Below, one piece after another: positions 34,126 through 44,879 of a stretch of DNA of 64,000 nucleotides. The DNA is taken from contig NC_069117.1 of the NCBI RefSeq assembly GCF_025612915.1, forward strand, positions 27,415,085 through 27,479,084, in the 5' to 3' direction. Position numbers and translations under genes: made by a program. Each line of letters starts with the position of its first letter. Within the stretch, counting starts at the first letter, position 1. Below the pieces are notes generated by a model. That model was not told the DNA's origin. It did no database searches and worked only from the letters and a program-made list of their open reading frames with translations. This stretch comes from Magallana angulata (taxonomy: Eukaryota > Mollusca > Bivalvia > Ostreida > Ostreidae).

Positions 34126-35127
34126 ATGACGATTTTAGTGACGTTTTTCCTCAGCTGTTCAGTCATTATCGGCATGAGTAAGTGCTAATTACATGTATCA
34201 GATTACAAAAAAAAATTGGCAAAATTTCTGTTGATCTTGAATGAATTTCAAAGATTAAAATCAACTAAAATGATATTAAATCGTTTCTTAAGTTGGTGCG
34301 TCCGAGAAGTTCCACGATTGTGACGTGTACAGCGATGAGGCCAACATTCCGACCGAGAACACCTACTGCATAAAGGACTTCGAAGACGGCAAATTCTACT
34401 GTAAATCCTGGACATGCGCTGATCCGGACTGTCCCGAGGAGCAGCAGCTGGCCCAGGAAGGGTCATCCTGTCCAATCTGTCCAGGTACATTGTACATACT
34501 CCTTAAATATTTTCCAACGTAGTGATTATAATATTGCACCACCAAGATATGCTTTGTATATCAAGTTTGAAAAGAAAGTAAAAATAGTTAGGAAAAATAA
34601 TTCGGTCTTAAAGATCCTCGAGCTTCATGATGATCCAAATGTGTTTTGAAATTAATAACCTCTGTTAAACAATGTTGAACTTGGCAAAACTAAAGTGTCT
34701 TCGGTAGTTAAGAACCATAGTTTATTAATTTTACGGGGTACAATAATGTTTAGGAAAACTTTGCTATATCCACCCAATTTACTTTGCAAAATTATCAGGT
34801 AAACACACAATATTTTATTTAGTACGAGGTCCAGCAAAATTACAATGTAAAGAAAAATGATTCAACCCTGACCCCGAAATTATTTATCCTTGAAATGCAG
34901 GAATTAATTGTCTGATCAACAATTACAGAAAGTTGTTTTAAGTGCTGCCATGATCATCTTTTCTTCACACAGATACCTGCACTAACGGAGGTATAATCTT
35001 CGACAAAGGTGACAGCATTAAGTGTGTCGATGGCTCCAACAAATGCACCTGTACAGACACCGGGGTGGTTATTTCCACTCGAAAAGGAACAAATAAATTT
35101 TGGCTTTGTGGTGTACCTGAAAACTAA
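34126..35127 (+). CDS. secreted cysteine-rich VWC-like protein 1
   Basis: Three exons (34126-34177, 34293-34484, 34973-35127) joined in phase 1 give 132 residues. The first 17 or so residues are a signal peptide (MTILVTFFLSCSVIIG). The mature part has two cysteine modules. The first (exon 2) reads DCDVYSDEANIPTENTYC...KFYCKSWTCADPDC and ends SCPICP. The second (exon 3) reads TCTNGGIIF..GDSIKC..GSNKCTCTDTG, the layout of single-VWC or pacifastin-like extracellular domains. No catalytic motif is seen; it could be an inhibitor, an immune effector or a matrix peptide. It shares exon phases and cysteine spacing with the gene at 53151. A Tc1-type element begins about 100 bp after the stop. Confidence 0.75.
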
Positions 35128-35359
35128 ATATTAAAGAAATCGTTAAAATTTTATTAATTGTTTGTTATAAATACTGGTGCAAGATCCAAACCTTACTTCT
35201 TAATACTTATTAGACTAAATGTTAACTAAAGGGTGTTAAGAAAGTTCGTTCTGGTTGTAAATTGACAAAAATAAATTGACAAAAGCAATATTTCTGTTTC
35301 AAATTCACACTGGTTATACTAGAGTATTTTCTCTCAACATATCATCAGTTATCCTCCCC

Positions 35360-35832
35360 TATGCACGGTGGCGGACCACGTGATACGCGTATGATCAATT
35401 CCACGAAAAAATGGCGATTTTGAGTTGCACCTGAGGGAAAATATGAACGGTAAGTAACACTTTCCTGTATGTTTTTAATCGTTTTACATTCACCAAAGTG
35501 TAATAATTTCAGCAATGGATACTTTGTTATTCACAGAATATCGTAGTTTTGTGCGTACTGCTAGAACATTCGTGCACAATCTCCAGCTCGATCAACATTT
35601 CACGGGATAGTATCCACGATCATAACCCGAATGACAATTTATTTCCAATTCAATCAAATTCAAGGTGTTTAATAACGTGAAAAGTACACATACTTTACCC
35701 TCTTTGGAGTGGAGATGCTCAATATACTTAGAATTTGAATGCATGATATGAAAAACACGTACAAAGTTAGTTTGTTTAATATGATTGGTAACCACGATAC
35801 GAAATAGTAAAGATTAGTTCCACGGTCGATTT
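35360..35832. repeat. inner inverted repeat, left arm (right arm 44367-44840)
   Basis: About 473 bp with roughly 95% identity to the complement of 44367-44840. It includes a CpG-bearing block (CACGTGATACGCGTATGATC) and a GTAAGTAACAC donor-like site. The arms face inward, as if each were the promoter and first exon of a captured gene. Between this arm and the BEL/Pao element, near 35915-35985, a zinc-finger-like remnant (CGKQ) occurs on the plus strand. Confidence 0.75.
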
Positions 35833-36003
35833 AAAAAAAATGAACGTTTTTCTTTTTCAGACCCCGAAATGAGAAAGAAGTCAAACCTATCATTAAATAG
35901 ACTTAAAAAGGACAGTAGCGGACATACGCATGTTAGTTGTGGGAAGCAATTACAGTTTCCAGTATAAATGCAAAAACATGGCTGTATTCTTTTTGTCATG
36001 GAG

Positions 36004-39000
36004 TGTGTTGCCTTTGTTTTTTAAGAGTTATCTTTCTTTTCATTTGTTGGAGTTATTGCCCTTGTTAGGAAAGTCTCGTCAGCCATGTTTGCTGATCGTT
36101 GTTTGTAGTTCGAGGCAATTGTGGCCTACCACAGTCTTTTTACCTTACACAATAAAGGTTATACTACTGTCTCCAGGACAGCACAGTAAAAAGACTACAA
36201 CTGGCCAAGACGCCTTCATCATAAGTCATAACCATGAGTACTACCACGGAACCCAATTCTGAGGAGAAGGAGATAGAGCAGGCAGCTTCAGGAGATTTGA
36301 AACGAAGCATTTTCATGACCGAAAAGGGTGTAGAACAATTTGAAGCATCTTGTAATACACATCTCAAGAAAATAAAGAAGGTATGGTGTGCCATTCAGGA
36401 CACAATTAAGGAAATAGAAGATAGTAAATCGTCTCGAGTGGAAGATCTGTTGAATCTGCATGAAGAGACAAAAAGACATGTGGCAGAAGTAGAATCTTTG
36501 AGCACTAGTTATTTAGATTTTTTAAACAGATGTCATTCGGATCAAAGTAACAAAGAAATGGAGCGGTTCAGTGCAACATTGAGGGGCTATCGGATATCCA
36601 TAGATTCAGCCATGAGAAAACTTGCTCTGTCTATACAGGATCAACAGATCAAAGACAGTATGTCTCACGTCTCGACAACATCTACATCCTCCAGAAACAG
36701 TCTGAGTTCAATCGCAACCAAAAAGAGAGCGAAAGCAAAGGCTCTGAAAGCCTCACTTAAGTTCGCTGAAGAGCAGGCAAAGTTAGAACGAAAGCAGGCG
36801 GAGCTGACCCTACAACACGCCATCACAGAAAAGGAAAGTGCTTACATAAACACTGAAATGACTTTGCTGAACTTGAAAAAAGAAACGTTAGAACTGGAAA
36901 CAGAAGCCAGTGTATTAGAAGAAGGAGAGGATGGTGATTCCATGAAGTCAGCCCTTAGAAGCTTAGAACAGGAAGCTACAGAAGACCGTACGACGGCTTA
37001 TGTGGAAAACATTTCACCAGCTTCAGTTTCAAATCAGCCGGAGCCTACATTTCAAGAACCTTCATTGAATGTTCGAGCTCCTCCATTTGAACCACGAGTG
37101 GCGAAGACCCAACATCCACATGTGTCTCCAGAGACTGAAACACCATCAACTTCTGTTACATCGGACTTCACAAGATACTTGTTAAAGAAAGACTTATTGT
37201 TATCTCGTTTGACAAACTTTAAGGACAAGCCTGAGTTTTACCCCACATGGAAAAACAGTTTCAAAGCAATCATGCAGGAGTTACAAGCTTCACCCATAGA
37301 GGAAATGGACCTGCTTGTGAAATGGACAGGTCCCTTGTCACAACGCCATGTACTAAGCATCAAAGCTGCAAATCCGAACAACCCAAGACAAGCAGTCATA
37401 AGGAGCTGGAGTCGTCTCGACGAAAGGTACGGTTGTCCAGAAGTGATGGAAGCAGCGTTGAAGTCCAAGCTAGATTCCTTTCCGATGCTAACCAACAAGG
37501 ATGTTAGTCGTCTTTATGATCTGTCCGACATTTTGGATGAAATTGAGGCTGCAAAGGAGGACACGCGATACTCTTGCCTTCTGTCATATTTCGATTGCTC
37601 GACTGGTGTCACTCCGATAGTCAAGAAACTACCTAACGATTTGCAAGGAAAATGGACTTCGGTAGCAGTGAAGCATATGGCAGTGAATGATGTACCATTC
37701 CCACCGTTTAAGGTGTTCGCAGAATTTATTCGTGAGCAGTCAAGGATTAAGAACAACCCATCATTTTCCTATGGTGTTGACACGAGAGGAGACAGACAAG
37801 TGAGAAACCAGCGAGACAGAGTGTTGAATGTTTCTTCAAGGAAAACAGAGGTTGCACAACCCAGAAGAGAAAATTCCTCAGACCGGAAGTGCCCCTTACA
37901 CAACACCTTTCATACATTGAACAAGTGCAAGGGGTTCAAGCAGAAGTCATTAGAAGAGAGAAGGAAGTTCTTAAAAGAGAATAATATATGTTTCCGTTGC
38001 TGTGACTCTCGTTCCCACAAGATGCGTGATTGTCGAGCAGCAGTCAAGTGTGAGGATTGTGACAGTTCAACCCATCCGACAGCACTTCATTTGGAGACTC
38101 AGAGTAGGAGACACTATGGCGGGGAGTCGCAGAATTCATTAGATGTCAACTCTGCATGTACGCAGATTTGCAGAAAGCAGTTTGGAGGCAAGTCTTGCTC
38201 CAAAACTGTGCTCGTGCGTGTGTATCCTCAAGGAGAACCTCAGTTAGCAGTCAATATGTATGCGGTCATAGACGATCAATCAAACCGCTCACTTGCAAGC
38301 CCCAGATTCTTTACCTATTTCGAATGTGGAAGTGAAGCAATAAACTATACACTTTCATCTTGTGGAGGCACTATACAGACCTTTGGAAGGAAGGCAGAAG
38401 GATTTGTTGCGGAGGCATATGGCGATGGATGTGTCCTGAACCTTCCAGCCCTCATCGAATGTCAGCAGGTTCCTTGTGCACGGGATGAGATCCCTACACC
38501 GGAAGTGGCTTTACATTACAGTCATCTGGCCGACATAGCAAAGCTAATACCTCCACTAGATCCGGATGCTGACATCTTGTTACTACTTGGAAGAGATTTG
38601 ATAGAAGCGCACCATGTACTTGATCAGCGTATTGGACAAGGCAATCAACCCTATGGACAGAAACTACATCTGGGGTGGACCATAATTGGTGAGACATGCC
38701 TTGGCAAGACTCATGCACCTACACAGGTTACAACCTACAAGACTCATTTACTGGGATCGGGCCGTGTATCCTTACTTCCACCATGTACGAATGAGTTCAA
38801 GATACGAGAAAACCTGAACTATGTGACGTATGGCATGGAAACTGGAAAACCCCCATCATTGTATGACAATGAAGACTTTGGTAGGAATGTTTTCCAAAGA
38901 ACACAAGATGATGAGAAACCAGGTATGTCTGTGGACGACTTGACATTTCTCAAGATAATGGACCAGGAATTTCAGAAGAGCGAGAATGGGCATTGGACAG

Positions 39001-42000
39001 CTCCACTCCCATTTCGACAGCCACATAGTAAACTGCCAAACAACAGGGACAGTGCTCTAAAAAGAGCCAACGCACTAGAAGCTAGTCTACGGAGGGATGC
39101 AGTGAAGAAGGAACACTTCCTTACCTTCATGGATGGACTGATAAAGAATCGCCATGCAGAGATTGCGCCACCTCTGACACAGACGGATGAATGCTGGTAC
39201 TTGCCTATATTTGGTATATATCATCCAAAGAAACCAAACCAGCTGAGAGCAGTTTTCGACTCCTCTGCTAAGTATGGTGGAATATCTCTCAATGACGTCC
39301 TTCTTACTGGCCCTGATCTCACCAACAGCCTGTTAGGAGTTTTGATGAGATTTCGTCAAGAAGCTGTTGCTATTATGGGCGACATACAACAGATGTTTTA
39401 TTGCTTCAAAGTGCGGGAAGACCATCGCAACTTTTTGCGATTTCTCTGGTTTCGAGATAATGACCCAGATCAGCCTCTGACAGAGTATCGTATGACGGTA
39501 CATGTTTTTGGCAACCGACCCTCCCCGGCAGTTGCCACGTACGGACTCCGTAGAGCTGCACTGATGGCAGAGTCTACATTCGGTAAAGATGTGACAGACT
39601 TTGTTGTGAACAATTTCTATGTAGACGATGGTCTTGTCTCTGTACCTGCCCCATCAGAGGCAATTGATCTCATGAAGAGGACGCAGAAAGCTTTGATGTC
39701 AGAAGGCGGCTTGCGATTGCACAAGATTGCATCAAATCAGTCAGAGGTCTTAAGCGCCTTCCCCCCAGAAGATCTTGCAAAGGATATGAAGGACTTAGAA
39801 TTCGGAATTGACCTGCTTCCAAGTCAACGCAGTTTGGGCCTCAACTGGAACTTGGAAACTGACGCCTTCTTCTTTGAGGTTATGATGCAAGACAAACCGT
39901 TCACCAGAAGAGGCGTACTGTCATGCATAAACAGTATATTCGATCCCCTTGGATTCGCAGCGCCCGTCATCATAGAAGGAAAAAGCATTCTGAGGAACCT
40001 GGTTCTTGGCACCATACACTGGGATGATCCATTACCCTTAGACCAGCTAAATACTTGGACACAGTGGAGAGACTCTTTATCTCACTTAGAGAACCTACAC
40101 ATCTCACGGAACTACTCACCTGAGTCCCTGCAACTGTGTAAGGACAAATCCATCCATGTATTTTGCGACGCTTCAGAACTCGCCATTGCGGCAGTTGGTT
40201 ATATGAAGATAACCTCCTCAGATAATGAAAGCCATCTCGGATTTGTGTTAGGAAAGGCAAAACTTGCTCCTACTCATGGACATTCAATTCCGAGACTGGA
40301 GTTGTGTGCTGCTGTGCTAGCAGTAGAAATTGCATGCTCTATTGCAGACCACTTGTCTCTACCAATCCAAGACTTCAAATTTTACTCAGATAGCAAAGTA
40401 GTGTTGGGATACATATTTAACACTACTCGTAGGTTTTATACCTATGTAGCCAACCGCATATCGTACATTCGGAAATTTACAAAGCCAGAGCAATGGGCCT
40501 TTGTACCAACTGAAGACAACCCGGCCGATGCAGCCACTAGGCCGCTGCCGACTCATCAATTAAAGGACAGCTCTTGGCTGAAAGGTCCCACTTACCTGCT
40601 TAAACAAGGCAAAGGCAAAGAGCAAGACTTTGACATTGTGAATCCTGAGAGTGATAAGGAAATCAGACCCATTATCTGCATGAAAACCATCTCATCTGTG
40701 CAATTGCTAGGATCCCACAGATTTTCCAAGTTTTCAAACTGGACGATACTCATACGGACATTTGCATTCCTTCAACACATCATCAGATCATTTTGTGGCC
40801 ACAACGAGTTCAAGGGTTGGCATTATTGCACAAAATCGAGAACCGTTGAAGCATATCAAGAATCAGAAAAACTGATCATCAAGACCGTTCAACAAGAGGC
40901 TTATAGAGAGGAAATTGACTATCTAAAGCAAGGCAAAGCCTTACCTTGCACGAGCTCCTTGTTGTGTTTAGGAGTTTTCCTTGACTCAGATGACATTCTC
41001 AGAGTGGGAGGACGTTTGAATAGGAGTAACATATTGCCACAAGGTGAGATAAATCCTATTGTGATCCCAGGAAAGCATCACATAGCCACACTCCTTACCA
41101 GACATTTCCATGATTTAGCACAACACCAGGGGAGACACATTACCGCTGGAACCATTAGGAATGCTGGCTACTGGATTACAGGCAGCAAACGCTTGATATC
41201 GTCCATTATCTACAATTGCGTGAAATGTAGAAAACTGCGTGGAAAGTTTGCATATCAGAAGATGGCAAATTTACCCCCTGACCGTCTCGAGCCAGGTCCA
41301 CCATTCACGTACGTCGGCCTAGATACGTTTGGCCCCTGGGAAGTAGTAACCAGGAAGACAAGAGGTGGGGCTGCTAATGCCAAAAGATGGGCCATTCTCT
41401 TTACATGCATGGTTAGCAGAGGAATACATATTGAGGTCGTTGAGGAGATGTCCTCGTCATCATTTATTAATGCCTTCAAACGCTTTGTTGCCATCAGAGG
41501 TAAAGTCAAGCAGATACGCTCTGACAGGGGGACAAATTTCGTTGGCGCCACGGATGATCTTCACATCAACGCGGTAAATGTTGAGGATGGACCCGTGAAA
41601 GAGTATCTGTACAAAAGTGGAGTTGTATGGCTATTCAATCCACCTCACTCCTCTCATTTTGGAGGTGTATGGGAACGCCTCATTGGAGTGACCAGGCGCG
41701 TCCTTGATTCCATGCTGTTGGAAATACCACCAGGAAGTTTGACGCATGAAATACTTACCACGTTTCTTGCAGAAGCATCGGCCATCGTGAACAGTCGTCC
41801 GTTGGTACCGGTGTCAACCGATCCTGAGGATCCTCTTCCTTTGAGTCCTTCGTTAATCCTGACTCATAAACCAGACAATACAGTTGATTATATACCCACC
41901 GATGGTAAGGACCTCTTACGTTCCCAGTGGAGGAGAGTGCAACATTTGGCTGACACCTTTTGGAAAAGATGGAGAACCCAGTACCTTCAGACATTGCAAA

Positions 42001-42507
42001 ATTACAGGAAATGGAAACAAGAAAAGCGGAACTTGGTCATTGGAGATGTGATCTTGCTAAAAGACAATTCGGTGACCCGTAACTCGTGGCCCCTTGGAAG
42101 AGTCGTCAGAGTGTTCCCGAGCACTGATGGACGAGTACGCAAAGCAGAAATTTGTGTAGTGTATCGCGACGGACACTCCACAACGTTTGTCCGACCTGTA
42201 ACCGAACTGGTCGTTTTGATCCAAAATGAATGAACTGTTTTGCATTAACTTGGTACTGTTTGTATATTTGAAACTCAGTTGATTTGAATTATTGCATAGT
42301 GATGTTTGTAACATCAGGCGGGGAGTGTGTTGCCTTTGTTTTTTAAGAGTTATCTTTCTTTTCATTTGTTGGAGTTATTGCCCTTGTTAGGAAAGTCTCG
42401 TCAGCCATGTTTGCTGATCGTTGTTTGTAGTTCGAGGCAATTGTGGCCTACCACAGTCTTTTTACCTTACACAATAAAGGTTATACTACTGTCTCCAGGA
42501 CAGCACA
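36004..42507 (+). mobile_element. BEL/Pao LTR retrotransposon, looks whole and young
   Basis: The 182-bp LTRs (36004-36185 and 42326-42507; TGTGTTGCC...AGCACA) appear identical to the eye. The 5-bp target duplication TGGAG flanks it (35999-36003, 42508-42512). A purine-rich tract (AGGCGGGGAG) precedes the 3' LTR. It lies inside the Tc1/mariner unit, so it arrived later. Near-zero LTR divergence suggests a recent insertion. Confidence 0.92.
36234..42233 (+). CDS. BEL/Pao gag-pol polyprotein
   Basis: One uninterrupted frame of 1999 codons. Parts in order, by nucleotide: coiled-coil gag region (36.3-37.1 kb); Cys/His knuckles (37.89-38.09 kb); aspartic protease with a DDQS-type active site (about 38.27 kb); reverse transcriptase with YVDD (about 39.62 kb); RNase H (about 40.15-40.55 kb); integrase HHCC zinc region (about 41.10-41.23 kb); DDE integrase core (41.3-41.8 kb); and a C-terminal DUF5641-type domain (to 42.23 kb). 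No env-like frame follows. Domain order and the small LTRs place it in BEL/Pao. It looks whole. Confidence 0.93.
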   Translation: MSTTTEPNSEEKEIEQAASGDLKRSIFMTEKGVEQFEASCNTHLKKIKKVWCAIQDTIKEIEDSKSSRVEDLLNLHEETKRHVAEVESLSTSYLDFLNRCHSDQSNKEMERFSATLRGYRISIDSAMRKLALSIQDQQIKDSMSHVSTTSTSSRNSLSSIATKKRAKAKALKASLKFAEEQAKLERKQAELTLQHAITEKESAYINTEMTLLNLKKETLELETEASVLEEGEDGDSMKSALRSLEQEATEDRTTAYVENISPASVSNQPEPTFQEPSLNVRAPPFEPRVAKTQHPHVSPETETPSTSVTSDFTRYLLKKDLLLSRLTNFKDKPEFYPTWKNSFKAIMQELQASPIEEMDLLVKWTGPLSQRHVLSIKAANPNNPRQAVIRSWSRLDERYGCPEVMEAALKSKLDSFPMLTNKDVSRLYDLSDILDEIEAAKEDTRYSCLLSYFDCSTGVTPIVKKLPNDLQGKWTSVAVKHMAVNDVPFPPFKVFAEFIREQSRIKNNPSFSYGVDTRGDRQVRNQRDRVLNVSSRKTEVAQPRRENSSDRKCPLHNTFHTLNKCKGFKQKSLEERRKFLKENNICFRCCDSRSHKMRDCRAAVKCEDCDSSTHPTALHLETQSRRHYGGESQNSLDVNSACTQICRKQFGGKSCSKTVLVRVYPQGEPQLAVNMYAVIDDQSNRSLASPRFFTYFECGSEAINYTLSSCGGTIQTFGRKAEGFVAEAYGDGCVLNLPALIECQQVPCARDEIPTPEVALHYSHLADIAKLIPPLDPDADILLLLGRDLIEAHHVLDQRIGQGNQPYGQKLHLGWTIIGETCLGKTHAPTQVTTYKTHLLGSGRVSLLPPCTNEFKIRENLNYVTYGMETGKPPSLYDNEDFGRNVFQRTQDDEKPGMSVDDLTFLKIMDQEFQKSENGHWTAPLPFRQPHSKLPNNRDSALKRANALEASLRRDAVKKEHFLTFMDGLIKNRHAEIAPPLTQTDECWYLPIFGIYHPKKPNQLRAVFDSSAKYGGISLNDVLLTGPDLTNSLLGVLMRFRQEAVAIMGDIQQMFYCFKVREDHRNFLRFLWFRDNDPDQPLTEYRMTVHVFGNRPSPAVATYGLRRAALMAESTFGKDVTDFVVNNFYVDDGLVSVPAPSEAIDLMKRTQKALMSEGGLRLHKIASNQSEVLSAFPPEDLAKDMKDLEFGIDLLPSQRSLGLNWNLETDAFFFEVMMQDKPFTRRGVLSCINSIFDPLGFAAPVIIEGKSILRNLVLGTIHWDDPLPLDQLNTWTQWRDSLSHLENLHISRNYSPESLQLCKDKSIHVFCDASELAIAAVGYMKITSSDNESHLGFVLGKAKLAPTHGHSIPRLELCAAVLAVEIACSIADHLSLPIQDFKFYSDSKVVLGYIFNTTRRFYTYVANRISYIRKFTKPEQWAFVPTEDNPADAATRPLPTHQLKDSSWLKGPTYLLKQGKGKEQDFDIVNPESDKEIRPIICMKTISSVQLLGSHRFSKFSNWTILIRTFAFLQHIIRSFCGHNEFKGWHYCTKSRTVEAYQESEKLIIKTVQQEAYREEIDYLKQGKALPCTSSLLCLGVFLDSDDILRVGGRLNRSNILPQGEINPIVIPGKHHIATLLTRHFHDLAQHQGRHITAGTIRNAGYWITGSKRLISSIIYNCVKCRKLRGKFAYQKMANLPPDRLEPGPPFTYVGLDTFGPWEVVTRKTRGGAANAKRWAILFTCMVSRGIHIEVVEEMSSSSFINAFKRFVAIRGKVKQIRSDRGTNFVGATDDLHINAVNVEDGPVKEYLYKSGVVWLFNPPHSSHFGGVWERLIGVTRRVLDSMLLEIPPGSLTHEILTTFLAEASAIVNSRPLVPVSTDPEDPLPLSPSLILTHKPDNTVDYIPTDGKDLLRSQWRRVQHLADTFWKRWRTQYLQTLQNYRKWKQEKRNLVIGDVILLKDNSVTRNSWPLGRVVRVFPSTDGRVRKAEICVVYRDGHSTTFVRPVTELVVLIQNE

Positions 42508-43283
42508 TGGAGGTACTTTAAATGTTAGAGCATTTTTGTAGTATGGTTGGGGAATATTTTTCTCTGAGCTGACCATGAATGATATGAGAGGACAGGGAAC
42601 AGTTTCTTGTCAAGAGTTTGGCCATGGGAAATAATCGTACTAAGCAGGCTAGGGTCTAAAATTTGGTTGACGATACTGACTCTGTAGATCACAAGGAAAG
42701 CATTCAAGACCCCAGTAGAAACAATTCGCATGAAATGCCAACAGATATATCATTCAGGTTGGTATCTCAGTTATCACAGAATCTAAAAGTCATGGTTTTT
42801 TGCGATAATCAATTTGATATTGAGACCATTTTCTTTAAGATTCACCGTATTTTTTTAATGATAAAAACCGTTGTTATTTCATCTCATTTATAATAACAGT
42901 CGTATAGTGTCATATCTTAAATTAAACTTCAGGTTTCTTTTTTTTTTAAATGTTATAAATAGTTTCACTTTGATTTCAGAGATCATCATTTTGATACACA
43001 ACTTCGGAAACGCGTTTGTGGAAAGAGTAAGGAGGGAACAGTTATGAGAACGAAATTCGTTACAGAAGGGATCTCTGGGTGTTCGCTGTGAAAAAGCACG
43101 TTGTGCTAAACCAAAAATCTTACCGACTGTCAAAATGGGATTATTGTAATTTCATGTTGCTTTTATAAAATTGCACAACTTCATCTATTGTAAAAATATG
43201 AGTCTATAATAAATTGCTACAAGCTTTATTGTAGAATACCATTGAAAATTTCAAACAGAACAGGTAAAATCTGTATGTAAATA

Positions 43284-43498
43284 CTGTAGTTTCCTTATTT
43301 TACACGAGTACTTAATTCCGCGATTCTACGGTTTAGCATGAAATCGCGAGTATGTAAAATCGCGACTGCGGAATTTTTTCATATTCCAAATAGTTTACAT
43401 CTGTACAAAAATTAAAGAGAGATTTTGAAATCCGCAAGATGTGCTTATCGCGATTTTACGCGGATATTAATTTCTCGCGTTTAATTAGGAATTTACAG
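43284..43498. mobile_element. 215-bp TA-flanked MITE
   Basis: The ends CTGTAGTTTCC and GGAATTTACAG are imperfect inverted repeats extending about 40 bp (TTAATTCCGCG against CGCGGATATTAA), with TA on each side. It contains several CGCGA motifs. It is nested in the cargo region of the Tc1/mariner unit. Confidence 0.6.
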
Positions 43499-43569
43499 TA
43501 AACAAATCTAATTGCAAGTTATAACGAAAGTTTACATCTCCTTTTATTTTAAAGAAGAGCTTATATTCC

Positions 43570-44330
43570 TATCAATAAAAGAACAAAATGTCAAATTCAG
43601 ACTGATTTGCACATTCTTTTATGTCGATATAGGTTTGTTTGATGCCTAAACGATCTACAACAAGGGCATCTGTAATTTTTTTGCCAGTATGGGTTGTCAT
43701 ATGATCCTTATGCTCCTGTTTTTTTTCTTGGCCACAGCCAACAAATTTCACATGTAAACTGGGGGGCTCCATGGCTTTTCATGTGTCGATTCAAATTTGC
43801 TTTTATTGCAAACTTTTTCCATAGTAATCACATGCAAATGTTTTTTCTTCATCATGCACTGCACATCTGTGAAGTTTAAAAGAAAACACATATTACTATA
43901 GAAAATGATAGATATAAACGTTTAATATTCATCCATAAATTATTATGAAATGTCCCAAACGACATTCAGTAAGATAGCAACGCCAGCGCTGTGCCCACAC
44001 CTAACCTCTCTCGCTAGAACTAAATTCTCTCTTTCTCTCTCTCTCATAAATAAGAGAACAAACTGACGACTCTGTAACAAAACGCACTTACTTCATAATA
44101 AAAATTAGATTTACATAGTTGTACACATTATTTCAATGTTTTAAGTCAAATATCGGCACAAAATATTCTTATCTTTGTCTTTTGAGATTAGCTTTGCTGC
44201 AAAATCTCTTGGAGCAACACACGTGTGGTGCCTTCCCTACGTGTCCCTTTTCATGATAATATTAAGCAGATCTACTCTTGAATTCTTTTCCAAAAAACTT
44301 GCAGAGTCTATTATCAATTGTAACCTTCAA
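43570..44330 (-). pseudogene. C2H2 zinc-finger gene relic inside the Tc1/mariner unit
   Basis: Read on the minus strand, 44305-44165 gives finger-like text (CKFFGKEFKSRSA, then CCSKRFCSKANLKRQR), and 43870-43572 gives another block (EEKTFACDYYGKSLQ, then GCGQEKKQEHKDHMTTHTGKK). The CGKxF, KANLxRH and HTGKK phrases are diagnostic of tandem C2H2 fingers, but stops and missing Cys/His residues break it. The likely origin is a host gene piece captured by the transposon; the matching left side (35.9 kb) carries a similar trace in the opposite orientation. Confidence 0.55.
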
Positions 44331-44879
44331 AATATATAAACAAGCACAATTCTGACATACATATTTTAAATCGATCGTGGAACTGATCTTTACTATTTCG
44401 TATCGTGGTTACCTATCATATTAAACAAACTAACTTCGTACGTGTTTTTCATATCATGCATTCAAATTCTAAGTATATTGAGCATCTCCACTCCAAAGAG
44501 GGTAAAGTATGTGTACTTTTCACGTTATTAAACACCTTGAATTTGATTGAATTGGAAATAAATTGTCATTCAGGTTATGATCGTGGAAACTATCCCGTGA
44601 AATGTTGATCGAGCTGGAGATTGTGCACGAATGTTCTAGCAGTACGCACAAAACTACGATATTCTGAGAATAACAAAGTATCCATTGCTAAAATTATTAC
44701 ACTTTGGTGAAGGTAAAACGATTAAAAACATACAGGAAAGTGTTACTTACCATTCAAAATTTCCCTCAGGTGCAACTCAAAATCGCCATTTTTACGTGGA
44801 ATTGATCATACGCGTATCACGTGATCCGCCACCGTGTATGTGCACTCTCTGGTGGTGTCATAGAGTGATGTAAACATTT

